Made by a program: the position numbers and the translations under genes
The notes under the pieces: model-generated
Told to the model about the DNA's origin: nothing
The model's input: the letters and a program-made list of their open reading frames with translations, nothing else
Database searches by the model: none
NCBI GenBank assembly: GCA_019918135.1
Contig: WBZZ01004797.1
Location: 80,001 to 144,000 of the forward strand
Source of the DNA: Paulinella micropora
Lineage: Eukaryota > Cercozoa > Imbricatea > Euglyphida > Paulinellidae
Direction: 5' to 3'
DNA length: 64,000 bases
Shown here: piece after piece, positions 1 to 10,255 of the stretch
Layout of the letters: each line of letters starts with the position of its first letter
Position numbering within the stretch: the first letter of the stretch is position 1

Positions 1-129
1 GTAACCGGAACAGCTACTCTGACACTTAGTCGTACCTCAACTGTAGAGGGGCAGACCAAGCATAAGAGTCAAGTAACGACAAGCAGGACAACACTTGATG
101 CCACTATGTAATGTACGGGCCGGCCGACA
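1..129 (-). repeat. 3' LTR of the retrotransposon
   Basis: Direct repeat of 9799-9928. On the element strand it starts TGTCGGCC and ends CCGGTTAC, with the final A expected one base left of the window, so it has the usual TG...CA termini. At 130 bp it is very short for an autonomous Ty3/gypsy element; most LTRs are several hundred bases. Confidence 0.93.
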
Positions 130-146
130 ATCCCTTTGCCCCCTTG
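130..146 (-). other. Polypurine tract next to the 3' LTR
   Basis: On the element strand the bases directly before the 3' LTR are purine rich (AAGGGGGCAAAGGGAT). This is the expected position and composition of the plus-strand primer for reverse transcription. The rest of the interval to 424 shows nothing else I can support. Confidence 0.6.
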
Positions 147-424
147 GGGGAAGCCGATGTAAGCGGTCGACCCCCACGCCGAAGACTGACTCCTCATTCG
201 AAGGCGCCCTCGACCGACCGATACATGACATGAAGCATCCCGGCTGTCTAATAAGTAAAAATAATTAGTCCACGTCCAGTGCGAGTCTCCCATGAGAACT
301 CGTGCCCCCGAGCCTAGCTCTTTCACCTCATGCATTAAAAGAAATGCCCCCGTCTTGATCTCCCCTTGCCCGTAGAAAAATCAAAGTAGCAAATGATCCG
401 TAAGCGACATCAGACTTCGTAGCT

Positions 425-1006
425 TCACGTTTTGACTTGTTTCCGAGGTCGTCCTCGACCCCTGTGCTCTACTGCTTCCGACTGCGTCTCTTTAGCCCTT
501 CTCTTCTTCGCCGCCACTTCTTTCTCACATCTTGGTGCACCTATCAACAAAAATGATATGCCCGCACTTTGGACTTCGTCCCAAATACGAAGCGGAATCC
601 TCCTTTCCTCTGTTAACTCGAACTGCATATCCAACACCACCCTTGGCATCATTTGCACCGTCCATGGTGTAAAATCCTCATCGTCCTTCTCGATGGACGC
701 ATCCCACTGCTCCAAATCTTTGCAGTCTCGAAATACTGGCGCAAAGATTCTTTCCCGCGTCATATCAATAACACTCTTGCTCCTCCAAAAGTGCATTGTC
801 GGAGCAAGTCCCAACGCAGCCCGTACCCGCGTTCTAGGCTGTACATACGTAACCTGCATTAAAAAGAAATAATCAAAGTCCTTATCCATGAAAGTATCCT
901 CGTGCGGTCGACATAGATAGAACTTATCAACCTGCCAGTCTATCTTAGCCACTTCCTTACCTGCTATCCACGGTTTCTTCCATACCGTGCCTTTCCGATC
1001 CGACAT
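425..1006 (-). CDS. Accessory ORF of the retrotransposon with AT-hook tail
   Basis: A 193-residue frame downstream of integrase and inside the element, 38 bases after the integrase stop. The ATG at 1006 follows integrase closely, so it may be expressed from the same RNA. The body has an aromatic-rich N-terminal half (about residues 25-65) and a charged middle with no family I recognise. The last 30 residues are basic and end in RGRGRPRKQ, a classic AT-hook core (GRP flanked by arginines) that binds the DNA minor groove. Standard Ty3/gypsy elements end with integrase or a chromodomain, so a separate DNA-binding ORF is unusual. It could assist targeting or nuclear entry (inference), or be a captured host fragment. 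Confidence 0.6.
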   Translation of the reverse strand: MSDRKGTVWKKPWIAGKEVAKIDWQVDKFYLCRPHEDTFMDKDFDYFFLMQVTYVQPRTRVRAALGLAPTMHFWRSKSVIDMTRERIFAPVFRDCKDLEQWDASIEKDDEDFTPWTVQMMPRVVLDMQFELTEERRIPLRIWDEVQSAGISFLLIGAPRCEKEVAAKKRRAKETQSEAVEHRGRGRPRKQVKT

Positions 1007-1044
1007 TTCCGATTACTTCGGAATTTCCCTCCCATCTTTGGCGT

Positions 1045-2757
1045 CTACCTTGACGTCCGAAGCGAACGATCCTGTTGTCCAGCATTCCTGGCCTCAGCCT
1101 TTTCTTCCTTCTGTTGCTTTCGCAACGCCTCCTCACGCTCCTTGCGCGTAAGCAATGCTGGCGGCTGTCTAAACGCTGGTGCAATACGCCTCAGCGCTTG
1201 TTCCTCATTCTCGTCCTCCAGCAAATAAGGACTGAACTTCGCCAACCGACGAACATGAACAATCTGTTCCCTTCCACGTGCCCCCGTAGGTGCAATCTTG
1301 TAATTGTACGCACCCGTCTGACGTACTATCTTAAATGGCCCATGCCACTTATTGTAAAACTTCATCGATACCCCTTTCGGTACCGTCGGTACATACAGCA
1401 ACACTGTATCACCTTCCTTGTACTCCACATGAGAGTACTTGCCCATTGCCTGTTCCCGCTGAAACTCTCTCAGCGTCTCCCGACACTTCTCAATCGCACT
1501 CCGTGCTTCCGCGATCGCTCGTAAGCGAACTCCTAACAGTTCACACTGTTCCCACTTATCAGGCGGAAACAACAGTTCCGTCGGCGTGTTTAACGCCCGT
1601 CCATAGACCACCTGATGCGGACTGACACCCCGCGCGTGTCCGCCTAACGACGCCGAAGCTAAATTGTTGACAGCAAACGTGAACATAAGTACCACATATA
1701 CCCAGTTAAGCTGGCTGTTCTTACAATAAGTCTTCAACGCTGCCTTCAACGTCCTGTGAACGCGTTCAATCTTACCATTCGCCATTGGGTTAAAAGCAGT
1801 CACATACTGCCAATCGAACCCAAAGAACTTGGCAATCCTTTGCGAAACCTCATTCGCGAAACTCGTTCCTCTATCCGAAATAATCCTTCTCGGTATCCCA
1901 ATACGGCCGAATACCTGATCAATCAGCGCCGCCGCTGTCACTTCCGCTGTCACATCCGTAACAGGGACAGTAATGACATAATTGGAAGTTCGATCAATAA
2001 CCGTTAAGAGATATTTGAATTTTTCCGTTCCCGCCTCTGGAAAAGGACCCACATGATCGATATGCAAGGTATCGAAAATATCCAGAGTGATATCATATTC
2101 ACCCTTAAGCCCCATCTTCGGCCTATATGGCAACTTAGCCATCTGACAATGAGGACAACCCTTCACAAACTCCTTAACCCGTTCTCCCAGGTTATTCCAC
2201 CAAAAACGTCTCCTTAACGACCACGTCATCCTTTCCACCCCCGGGTGGCTCTGCATAGGACAATGATGCGCCGCAATTAACAAAGACGTTCTGAGTTCCT
2301 GCGGAACCCATAACAACCATCGATCCTCCTCATTGGTATATACGCCATCTTTTCCCATATACCAAAGGAGTCCATCCTTTAGTACCAAGCACCGCTTGAG
2401 TTTCCTTATGTCAATGTCCTCGGGCCTTGCCTGTGGATTGAGCAGATGTTCTCTCAACTCCTTATACTCCGTACTTTCCTTTGTGAAAGTCCGAAAAGTT
2501 TCCACCGACGCCAGTCTGACTGCCGTGTCAGTTTCCAACTGGAATCGAACCTTTTCCGGATGTGCCTCCGGTAACTGAAAAAGATGTTCCTCCTGAACTT
2601 TTTCTTCATCCTCCAAGTTAAGGCACATCGGGCCCTTCGGTAACAAGACCGCGTTAAAGGCACCCTGCCTTCCTTCCATAACATCCTCCCCCTCTTTCCT
2701 ATCCGCGGTCCTTGCTTCCGCCCATAGGATATCCTCACACGCCTCTCTCGCGATCGG
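1045..2757 (-). CDS. Retrotransposon integrase (C-terminal part of Pol)
   Basis: Carries the HHCC zinc-binding region (HH...H, then CPHC; about 2130-2280) and the DDE catalytic core. The first D is in HIDHVGPF (about 2045), the second in ISDRGTSF (about 1870) and the E in NGKIERVHR (about 1770). A GPF/K-type module (KWHGPFKIV, about 1330) and a basic Lys/Glu-rich tail follow. It inserts element cDNA into host chromosomes. The frame is continuous with the preceding Pol segment except for one TAG at 2758-2760, so the first ATG (2679) is probably not the natural start; processing from a Gag-Pol precursor is expected. No chromodomain is visible. The TAG may be a mutation or a readthrough stop. 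Confidence 0.9.
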   Translation of the reverse strand, partial: PIAREACEDILWAEARTADRKEGEDVMEGRQGAFNAVLLPKGPMCLNLEDEEKVQEEHLFQLPEAHPEKVRFQLETDTAVRLASVETFRTFTKESTEYKELREHLLNPQARPEDIDIRKLKRCLVLKDGLLWYMGKDGVYTNEEDRWLLWVPQELRTSLLIAAHHCPMQSHPGVERMTWSLRRRFWWNNLGERVKEFVKGCPHCQMAKLPYRPKMGLKGEYDITLDIFDTLHIDHVGPFPEAGTEKFKYLLTVIDRTSNYVITVPVTDVTAEVTAAALIDQVFGRIGIPRRIISDRGTSFANEVSQRIAKFFGFDWQYVTAFNPMANGKIERVHRTLKAALKTYCKNSQLNWVYVVLMFTFAVNNLASASLGGHARGVSPHQVVYGRALNTPTELLFPPDKWEQCELLGVRLRAIAEARSAIEKCRETLREFQREQAMGKYSHVEYKEGDTVLLYVPTVPKGVSMKFYNKWHGPFKIVRQTGAYNYKIAPTGARGREQIVHVRRLAKFSPYLLEDENEEQALRRIAPAFRQPPALLTRKEREEALRKQQKEEKAEARNAGQQDRSLRTSR

Positions 2758-5700
2758 CTAGTAACAGCATGCACATTTGTCTCGTGCCGCTACCTCGACT
2801 GCTTCCAACGCAGACACTTCCTCGCTGCGCGTGTCACGTTGATTGTTATTATGCGTGAACGGATGATACCAAAGCCCCGATGGCAACTTGGTGTCTTCCG
2901 CTCCCTGTTCCTCCCAATCATGTAGATCCACATCATGACCCATGATTGCGAACACCGCCCCCGGCGTTCGAAATTCAAACTGTGCCATTCGCACCTCCTT
3001 GACCGTATTACGTCGCTGTAAATCATCAACGGCCTTATCCGAGAACAAAAATCAGGGACAACATTCCTTTTGCCCTTGATGTAATGAATGGTGAAGTCAT
3101 ACTCCGCCAATTCCAACTGCCACCTGGCCAACCTACCTGTATGATCTCCAGACATGAGCCATAGCAGGTTATGATGGTCCGTTCTAACCAAAATGTTAGG
3201 AGTACCCCACAGGTATTCCCGCAACCTCTGGAAAGCCCACACTATAGCGAGTGCTTCCCGCTGCCTTGTGCAGTATTCCTTTTCCGCCGGTATCAGCTGC
3301 CGGCTGATGAACATAACGGGCCGCAACTGCCCAATGGACTTGTCCATCTGTTGAAGCACCGCTCCTACCGCGTACGAAGACGCGTCAGTGTCGAGCACGA
3401 ACTGTTCCTTCCAGTCAGGTAACATAAGAACTCGACCTCCCTGCCTTGGGTCTTTAGCGATCTCATCCTTGAGCTCCGCTATCACTCTCGTGACTTCCTC
3501 CGGCCATGGGTCGTCCCCGACCCCTTGCTTCAGGAATTTCCTGACCACCGCTACTCTTTCCGCAAACCCCGGAATGAATTCACCATAATACTGAGCCAGC
3601 GATATAAAGGAATGTAAGTCCGTCCGAGTCTTTGGCATCGGCATAGACGCTACATAGTTCCTCTTTTCATATGCAATCGCACACCGACCCTCTGAGATCT
3701 CATATCCCAGGTACTGTATCTTTCTTTGTGCGAAGTCACATTTCTGTGCATTCAAGCGCAATCCAAACGCGCTTATACGTCGCAAGACGTCCTGCACGTG
3801 TTCCACGTGTTTCTCCATACTCTCTGAATAAATGATAATATCATCTATGTAACAGAAAGCATAATCCTCCGTCGACCCAAGACGAACCACCGTCGCCTCA
3901 TCGTCGTACTCCTTCCCCAGCATCTTAGTCATAGCATGCTGAAATAGACCCGGAGAGCACTTAAGACCCATCGGTAATACCTTCCACACGTATGTAGTCA
4001 TTCCGACCATAAACGCTGTGAGATACCGACATGACTCATTAAGAGGGATTTGCCAAAACCCGCTCTTAAGATCAAGCGTAGTATACACCTTCGCATGCTT
4101 GAGCCGGTTGATCCCCTTCCTGAGATCCGGTACCGGTGTCTCGATCTGCTTCAGAATCTTATTGATCCTATAGTAATTGATACACATACGTAAGGACCCA
4201 TCCGGCTTGGGCGCCATACGCACAGGTGAAGACACCTCCGATAAGCGTGCCTCAATGATGTCCTTCTCCAAAAGCTCCTGAGTGATTTCCCGAGCCATCC
4301 GATCCTCGTGATAGCTCATACGTGACGGTCTCCTGTGACCCACCACGTCTTCACCCAGCTTCCGTCCAAAGTTAGCCTCGTAACCCCGAACAGAGCCCGC
4401 CTCAAGAGGCCCAAATACCTCCATATTATTCTCCAAGATACCCTTGAGGGCATCTCGCTCCTTCATAGTACCTTCCCAAGTACTATATTTCTCCGCAATA
4501 GCCTTTTCCGCGGCTATCCTAGCCTCCTCAATCTCCTTATGAGAGGCCTTACGTGATAACTGCGCCACATCCTCCATCGGAATAGGCCGCTCATCCTCAC
4601 GTACCATCGTCCCATGGTACCTAGTTTCCTCCTTGCCTCTCCACTGGGCAAGCTGTGCCACATGATCTATGATAATGGCATATTGCATTGCATGCGTGCG
4701 GTGATATATACCCGATATCCAAGAGAAGGCTTGCTTTCTCACATCCGCCATCTCACGTTGCATTAACTTGGCCCCATAAGCCAACGCCTTCTCCTTCGTA
4801 CCCAATCGTAAAGCCAAGACCAGCTTATGGCCTCTATGTGGGATCGGGACCGGGTCATCAATAAGATGATCCTCTATATCCTGCCACCACATTTCCGTCC
4901 GAGTTCCCACTGGGATGACTATAGTGAAATCATCCACCGATAGCCTGTTTTTCAAGACCTCCTTAATGGCCTTGACTCCTTTAGGGAAAAACAAATTATC
5001 ATCCCAGTGACTCTTCAAGAAGGCTTCTACGATCGGCTTAGGCTGCTTGACCGGCAGCTTATGTTGGGTAACATTCCAAACCACATGAGACGTCGTGGTC
5101 GAATGCACATCTATATAGACATGCTGATCACCGGCATCCTCCATGCCCGCAATCGTACCCCGCAACAATTCCGCTTTTGCTGCGTAGAGGTGTTCCAACC
5201 TCGCGTCTATCGCGGCCACTACCGCCTCATCCTTTGCGGAATCCCTACAGTCCACGTTCACGACCCTCACGTCGCGTGGGTCCCTGTAGGCCCAGCCAAA
5301 GGTTGTGGTCATGACATATTCCGTCTCCTGTATCTTGTCGTCAGAATTGTCAGCAACCACACTTGCTTCCCCAGAGTCCCCCGACTCTACTGTGCATACA
5401 TGGAAGAACGAGGCTGTTACAGGCTCCTGAATGTGGGGTGTGATCGAAGGCTCCGTGCCCTCGGACACCACCTTTGTCCACCCCCAGTCAGCGCGCATGA
5501 CTGGTGAGACACTCACATCCAAATCGTGCGCTACCGCACATTGGCCTTCCCGCCGTAAAGGTTCATACGGTACTACCTCGTACCGCGGAGCCACCTCGGA
5601 TCCACCGTACTGCACCACGTTCAGATCCGTATAAATCCGAGCGTGCATTCGTCTGAGGTTCCGCAGCCCCAACAGGAGACCACCAGCAAAGGCTGGGACG

Positions 5701-6654
5701 ACCCAAAACCGATGAGAGAAAGACTTCCCGTCTTTCAAAAGGAACGTAAGCATGACTGACCCTGAGACCCCGGTCATGCCTCCCACTCCCTTGATCCTCA
5801 ACCGACACGGCCGAAACCCGTGTCTAAACCATGGTTCCCTGCTCCATAGTTCAATAAATTCCTTCCCGAGTACATTCAGAGATGCCATTGTATCATTGCC
5901 CACAATGCATTCCTGCTGTACATCCTCAATAAAAATTTTAGTGAATAATAAAGGCAATTCAGCTTTCCCCGGGCCACACCCGTCCGCTGAAAGTGCTTCA
6001 TAACCACCAAAATATTTACTATCAAGCGCCTCCGACGCTAACTCCACATTAAGGTCCGTGCCTTTATTCATCACCGGACATAGAGTGTCCCTGTGACTAT
6101 CAAGGTCCTCAACCTGCTCATTTTGTCCATCCTGGCCTTCCAAGGCCACCGCGTCCGTAGCTTCCTGGACTCCCCGCGTTACCACGCGTGTCCTATCATC
6201 AAATCGCAGGTCATGAGTAACCATGTCGCCTCCGTGGCCGACAGGCAACACACCCGACTTATTCTCCCTCCCGACCTCCGAGTCAGGCGCTGGGATTGCC
6301 TCCTGGGATCCCTGGCCCCGCACTTGCATTAATGCTTTGCCCTGCACATTCACCAACATGTCCACTAGCGTTATACCAAACGCCATACCCTGGACTTGTT
6401 GCTGCGGAGGCATCTGCCCTCCGACGGTCCCCTGACCGCCTCCCATCGGCATACCAGGAGCAGGCAAGATTGGTGCTGGAGGGATGTAAGACTGTCCCCC
6501 ATAAGCAACCACCTGCTGCTGTGGCTGCCCTTGGTAGAACTGCTGCTGCATCGGCTGCCCGTAGCCTACTGGTAACTGCTGCCCCGGAGCTGGACCCGCA
6601 TAGTAAGCACCTGCTCCCGCCTGCTGCATATGCGATGAGGGAAAAGTTCCCGCA
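2758..6654 (-). CDS. Retrotransposon Pol: protease-like, reverse transcriptase, RNase H
   Basis: Begins with a Gln/Gly/Pro-rich linker, then a retropepsin-like region whose active-site motif reads NDTMAS (about 5883-5900) instead of the usual DTGA; a later LLLGLRNL resembles the second conserved strand. Reverse transcriptase follows (PDGSLRMCINYYRIN, about 4160-4210; LDLKSGFWQIPL; catalytic YIDD at about 3845). RNase H has DTDAS (about 3390), a SRQL...E...REALAIVWA stretch and TDHHNLLWL. After the A5 run at 3047-3051 the natural frame shifts by one base and continues as a linker to the TAG at 2758-2760. The DTM motif may mean the protease is weak or defective, or that cleavage uses a divergent site. 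Confidence 0.9.
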
Positions 6655-7602
6655 CCCCCCCCCATACACATTTGCATTAGGAAAAAGGGAACTACCCTGA
6701 TTGCCGCCCCACTGCGGGCTCCGATTTGAGTTGGGACGTTCCCGTGAATCTGAACGCCCTCCCCGACGTCGCGGTGGAGATCGATCTCGGCTCCGCTCCG
6801 CTGACCTATCTCGATTCCGTGAATCGCGTCGTCCTCGGTCGTATCCGCCACGAACATGCCCTCCTCGATCGTATCCTCGTCGATCTCGGGCTTCATCCCT
6901 CTCGTCGTAATGACGACCGCCCGATACATGAGTGACCTCACGATCACTACGACGATCTCTTGACCTTGAACGACTACGTCGGTTGTCAAGGTGCCCTCGA
7001 TCCGACCGATCGCTCGAACTAGACGACGAGCTCGACGAAGAACTAGCAGCCGACCTTGCTGAGGACGCATCCGATGACCCCCGTAAATTCCATGAGGGGT
7101 CCACGGATTCATTCCCGTGCCTGCCCGGGATATCTCTTCCCATAGACGCCGGTGCGTCGCCGCCATCTGAAGTGAGAGGGTTCCATACCCTGAACTTTTC
7201 CCATTCACCCTTCAAATAAGGTGCCTCACCAGGATCCGTCCATCCCTTCTGATCGTATGCCTTCCGATCACGATCCTGAAGGTTCTTGAGCTCCTGCGAA
7301 TACTTATTCGTATTCAACAAGCCATGGAAGGGACCCACTGGATAGTCGTAGCGTACCTTCCTCAAGACTTCCTTCTGCACCGAGTCATCCCAGCCTTCAG
7401 GATGAAAATTCTGGCAATTGCTCTTGCACATGGCTCCCGATTTGAGCCACAAGGCTCCCGCCTTCTTCATGCACAACGGCCTATGCACCCTGGGGTTGTA
7501 GTATGACCTCTGGAACCGTTGACGACCTTGCCCCGGCCCCCCTTGGGGTCTCTGACCATAGAACTGAGGTCCCCTGCGCGAGTACCCCTGGCCCCAATAA
7601 AC
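6655..7602 (-). CDS. Retrotransposon Gag C-terminal/linker segment: CCCH-type finger and RS-rich region
   Basis: This frame opens at 7602, just after a TGA, and reads more naturally than the Gag frame from there. A Gly/Gln/Tyr-rich stretch leads into a C-x13-C-x3-C-x3-H cluster (Cys in RPLCMKK, then AMC, SNC and QNFH), resembling a CCCH zinc finger rather than the CCHC knuckle usual for Gag. A serine homopolymer and a long Arg/Ser/Asp-rich RS-like domain follow, similar in composition to RNA-binding SR proteins. It shifts frame relative to the upstream Gag near 7602 and to downstream Pol at the C9 run 6655-6663. It probably serves the nucleocapsid role of binding element RNA. Confidence 0.7.
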
Positions 7603-9431
7603 TCATCCCCGGGCTCGAATGGTCCCGCACCATCCCCTCCCCCCTGGTTCTGATTACCTTGAGTGGGAGTCCCTGACCTCGGACCCGACCACTTCCACTC
7701 ATCGATGATGGTTTTCTGGACTCGACGCATGACTTTCCCCAACACGTCTTCATCCACGTTCCATATCTCCGGACTGGCCTCAGGGGTAGACTGTCCAGTA
7801 CCCTTGAGGAGGTATTCCCATACCTCTGTGTCCGTCTGAATCTCTTTCGCCATCTTAATAAAGACTTGATTGTTCAGATCGAACAATGCCACAGCCGTCA
7901 ATTTGAAGGCTTCTGCAGGTGTGAGCATAATCACCATGTCCATTATCCTCTGGAACATGTAGTGGAGTACAAGCTTCTTATTCACCATCCACTTGACCTC
8001 CGCCTGCAGCTGACTGACCTCCTGTGACTTAGAGGCAAAAACATGGTAGCCCATCTTCTCTGCGAGCATCAGACCAATACTATCGACACACATGGCGTCG
8101 AACCGAGTAGACTGCAGCTTTCCCCAAAAAGCTGCCCACACCTCGCTTTGCATAAGCCATTCGTTGTCCACCGATGGCTGACAACGAAAGAACCTATCAG
8201 CCACTATGGCCACATCCTCAGGCGTATAAATGTTAGCTGAACGACAGACCCGACGTACCTCTGTCAGCCACATACGAAGCTCAGAGATATGCCTAGGAAT
8301 TGCAACCTTCTGATTGTCCAGAGCAAAAGCCTTCTGGTCACCCAGAAGGCGGTCCACATCCTTCTGGTGACGCTCAATAGTACGACGTCGTTCCTCGTCG
8401 TTCTTTTCCATCTTACGGTTCCATGACGAAACCGCAAGCTTTCGTCGTTCTGCCTGGCCATCCCAAGCCACAGCAAAATGATAAAAAGCTTTGGCCATAT
8501 AAACGATGGCATCCACTACCAGCAATCGTTCCAACGTGACGAGATTTTCAGACGATCCCGCTGTAGCCCAAGTGGGCTTTGTCCTTGAGACTGCCTTGTC
8601 CCAGAAGCCATCCATTGCGTCGAAAATGGGCGTGAACACGTCGTCTATTGAGAGCACTTTAGCCCCAACACCACTCTTGGGCCGAAAAATAAAGTTGCCC
8701 ATTGCGTGCACAGTGGGTGACACTCTGGCCCAAACCTGACTGTGAAACTGAGCAAACTTTTGCACTTCAGTCCATCTTGGATGCCCTTGATCCAAGACAT
8801 CCCAAGACGGCCAACAGCCAACCAAGTCGTACACAGGCTGTCCGTGACGTTTGACAAAGTCACGAGAAAGGTCTCCAGCCATGGCAGTGGTGCCCCAGGC
8901 TTCAGCTTGGACTTGTCCCAACCTCGCTATATTGAGATCGACCATTCCCTCCGTTGATGCCATCAATCTGGACGCATCCAGCCTCTCAGGCGTCCAGTAG
9001 TGGGTCCCCATGCCCACAGCTTCTGCAATCTGAACCACCATCTCTGCTGCCACCATAACATTGGCCACTGTGGTGCGTCCGATCACAAGTGTGTCCCACA
9101 CGTTCCTCGTCGAACCAGGCGAGATAGCATTAATGCATTGTCTGACCGTCTGCAATGCCTTTGTGGACGGTAACTGGTCCGCCCAACTATCACATGTGAG
9201 ACGAAACTGCCACATCGTCTTCAAATCGTCTTCCAGACGAGCAGAGATGAAGTGCAAAGAGGGAGGTGTTCCCCCTGTTGTCGACGAACTCGACGCTGTG
9301 AGGGCTCCTGCCCCCATAAAACGTGTACCAAGAGAGGAAGGTACCAAAGACCCACCCCCCCTAGTATACGCTGGTGTAGAATAAGGGCTGCTTGCTGTCA
9401 ACATCCTCCTCCTATTCTCACGTGGTAACAT
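7467..9431 (-). CDS. Retrotransposon Gag-like protein
   Basis: A long frame at the 5' end of the element, directly after the leader, where gag belongs. I chose the ATG at 9431 (MLPREN) over that at 9509 because the extra residues encoded by the CA-rich leader are hydrophobic and low complexity. The body is largely helical with many Trp and charged residues, as expected of a capsid domain, but sequence identity to known Gag families is not obvious. The natural frame appears to leave this ORF near 7602, so the last ~45 codons (to the TGA at 7467) may be non-native. This could be a -1 programmed shift or a sequence error. Confidence 0.75.
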   Translation of the reverse strand: MLPRENRRRMLTASSPYSTPAYTRGGGSLVPSSLGTRFMGAGALTASSSSTTGGTPPSLHFISARLEDDLKTMWQFRLTCDSWADQLPSTKALQTVRQCINAISPGSTRNVWDTLVIGRTTVANVMVAAEMVVQIAEAVGMGTHYWTPERLDASRLMASTEGMVDLNIARLGQVQAEAWGTTAMAGDLSRDFVKRHGQPVYDLVGCWPSWDVLDQGHPRWTEVQKFAQFHSQVWARVSPTVHAMGNFIFRPKSGVGAKVLSIDDVFTPIFDAMDGFWDKAVSRTKPTWATAGSSENLVTLERLLVVDAIVYMAKAFYHFAVAWDGQAERRKLAVSSWNRKMEKNDEERRRTIERHQKDVDRLLGDQKAFALDNQKVAIPRHISELRMWLTEVRRVCRSANIYTPEDVAIVADRFFRCQPSVDNEWLMQSEVWAAFWGKLQSTRFDAMCVDSIGLMLAEKMGYHVFASKSQEVSQLQAEVKWMVNKKLVLHYMFQRIMDMVIMLTPAEAFKLTAVALFDLNNQVFIKMAKEIQTDTEVWEYLLKGTGQSTPEASPEIWNVDEDVLGKVMRRVQKTIIDEWKWSGPRSGTPTQGNQNQGGGDGAGPFEPGDEFIGARGTRAGDLSSMVRDPKGGRGKVVNGSRGHTTTPGCIGRCA

Positions 9432-9509
9432 ATCGAAATGAGAAAGAGAAGAGAGATGTGAGAAAGCAACAAATGACACACACAGCACACACACACAACT
9501 GCTCCACAC

Positions 9510-9798
9510 ACAGCTTATGAGTTATGCTGGTGACACCTGTTTCCTCCAACCGAATACAAAACAAATGTGCGTGCTCCTACACCTCACACACAATCTGTTT
9601 CTATCCCTCTCCCCCTAAGGAGAGCTCAACTGTCTAAAGCAAAACTTGAAAAAGGTCAACACCCTTTTCTGTCGGAAATTCCGAGGTGTCAAAACCTCAA
9701 GAAAAACAAGGCAAGAAAAACGTGAGAACTTGAGCTTTTCGTGAACCTCACGAAAAGCAAAAGCAAAACCCCGTTCAATTTTTGTTAGTGGCTCCAGA
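9510..9798 (-). other. Retrotransposon 5' leader
   Basis: Untranslated stretch between the 5' LTR and gag. It is AT/CA-rich and holds the primer-binding site next to the LTR. A 14-base inverted pair (AACCTCACGAAAAG and neighbouring CTTTTCGTGAACCT, about 9732-9757) may form a hairpin. Confidence 0.5.
9779..9796 (-). other. Candidate tRNA primer-binding site
   Basis: Two bases inside the 5' LTR the element strand reads TGGAGCCACTAAC. TGG at this place pairs with a tRNA CCA end. The plus strand (tRNA sense) has TTCAATT exactly where a T-loop would lie relative to CCA (12 bases for the stem plus acceptor arm, one discriminator). The T-stem itself is not complementary to its partner, so the priming tRNA cannot be named. 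Confidence 0.5.
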
Positions 9799-9928
9799 TG
9801 TAACCGGAACAGCTACTCTGACACTTAGTCGTACCTCAACTGTAGAGGGGCAGACCAAGCATAAGAGTCAAGTAACGACAAGCCGGACAACACTTGATGC
9901 CACTATGTAATGTACGGGCCGGCCGACA
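9799..9928 (-). repeat. 5' LTR of the retrotransposon
   Basis: 130-bp direct repeat of the window start, with TG and CA ends. It should hold the element promoter, but I see no clear TATA box within it. It directly abuts the AT-rich host block at 9929. Confidence 0.95.
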
Positions 9929-10095
9929 CAACAGAAAAAGAAAAACCTCCAGTTCCTCCTAGACCAAGCAAAGAGTATATGGAGAAAATAAAGAATGAGG
10001 AACATATTAAGAAAGATGACGACGATGGGTGTAATATGTGCGGATACATGGAGCATAACTGCCACTGCGGTTCCGGGTATGGTAAGTATCGGTAA
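9929..10095 (+). pseudogene. 3' remnant of a gene split by the retrotransposon
   Basis: The open frame runs out of the LTR and ends at TAA 10093-10095. The non-LTR part encodes about 54 residues with a Pro-rich motif (PPVPPRPS, an SH3-ligand-like PxxP), a charged helix rich in Lys/Glu, an acidic DDDDG and a Cys cluster (CNMCG, HNCHCG). It is AT-richer than the surrounding genome. The upstream part would lie left of the window or be lost. No family recognised. Confidence 0.45.
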
Positions 10096-10150
10096 TTAAA
10101 ATGTTTCTCTGAGGAAACAACTGAATTTCTATTTAAAGACAAGGAGGGTC

Positions 10151-10160
10151 CTTATATATA
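10151..10160 (+). promoter_or_regulatory. TATA-like box
   Basis: CTTATATATA followed by GGACACAC lies between the two AT-rich frames, about 95 bases before the ATG at 10256. It is a plausible core promoter for that frame; no other evidence. Confidence 0.3.
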
Positions 10161-10255
10161 GGACACACACGAGGCCACGAGGGGACGACCGATTGAGGCA
10201 GACAAATATTTTAATTTTATAAAATTATATTTTCCTTGATATACTATTATCAAAC

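Larger units (their letters stand above)
1..9928 (-). mobile_element. Ty3/gypsy-type LTR retrotransposon, near complete
   Basis: A minus-strand retroelement bounded by 130-bp direct repeats (1-129, whose first T lies just outside the window, and 9799-9928). In element order it encodes a Gag-like protein, a CCCH/RS-rich segment, a protease-like region, reverse transcriptase, RNase H, integrase and an extra AT-hook protein. RT-RNase H-integrase order is typical of Ty3/gypsy (Metaviridae). The LTRs differ at one position (A at 94 versus C at about 9893), so insertion is recent or the LTRs have been homogenised. The polyprotein frame is broken at about 7602, at a C9 run (6655-6663) and at an A5 run (3047-3051), and by an in-frame TAG (2758-2760). 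Target-site duplication cannot be checked because the left flank is outside the window. Confidence 0.93.
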
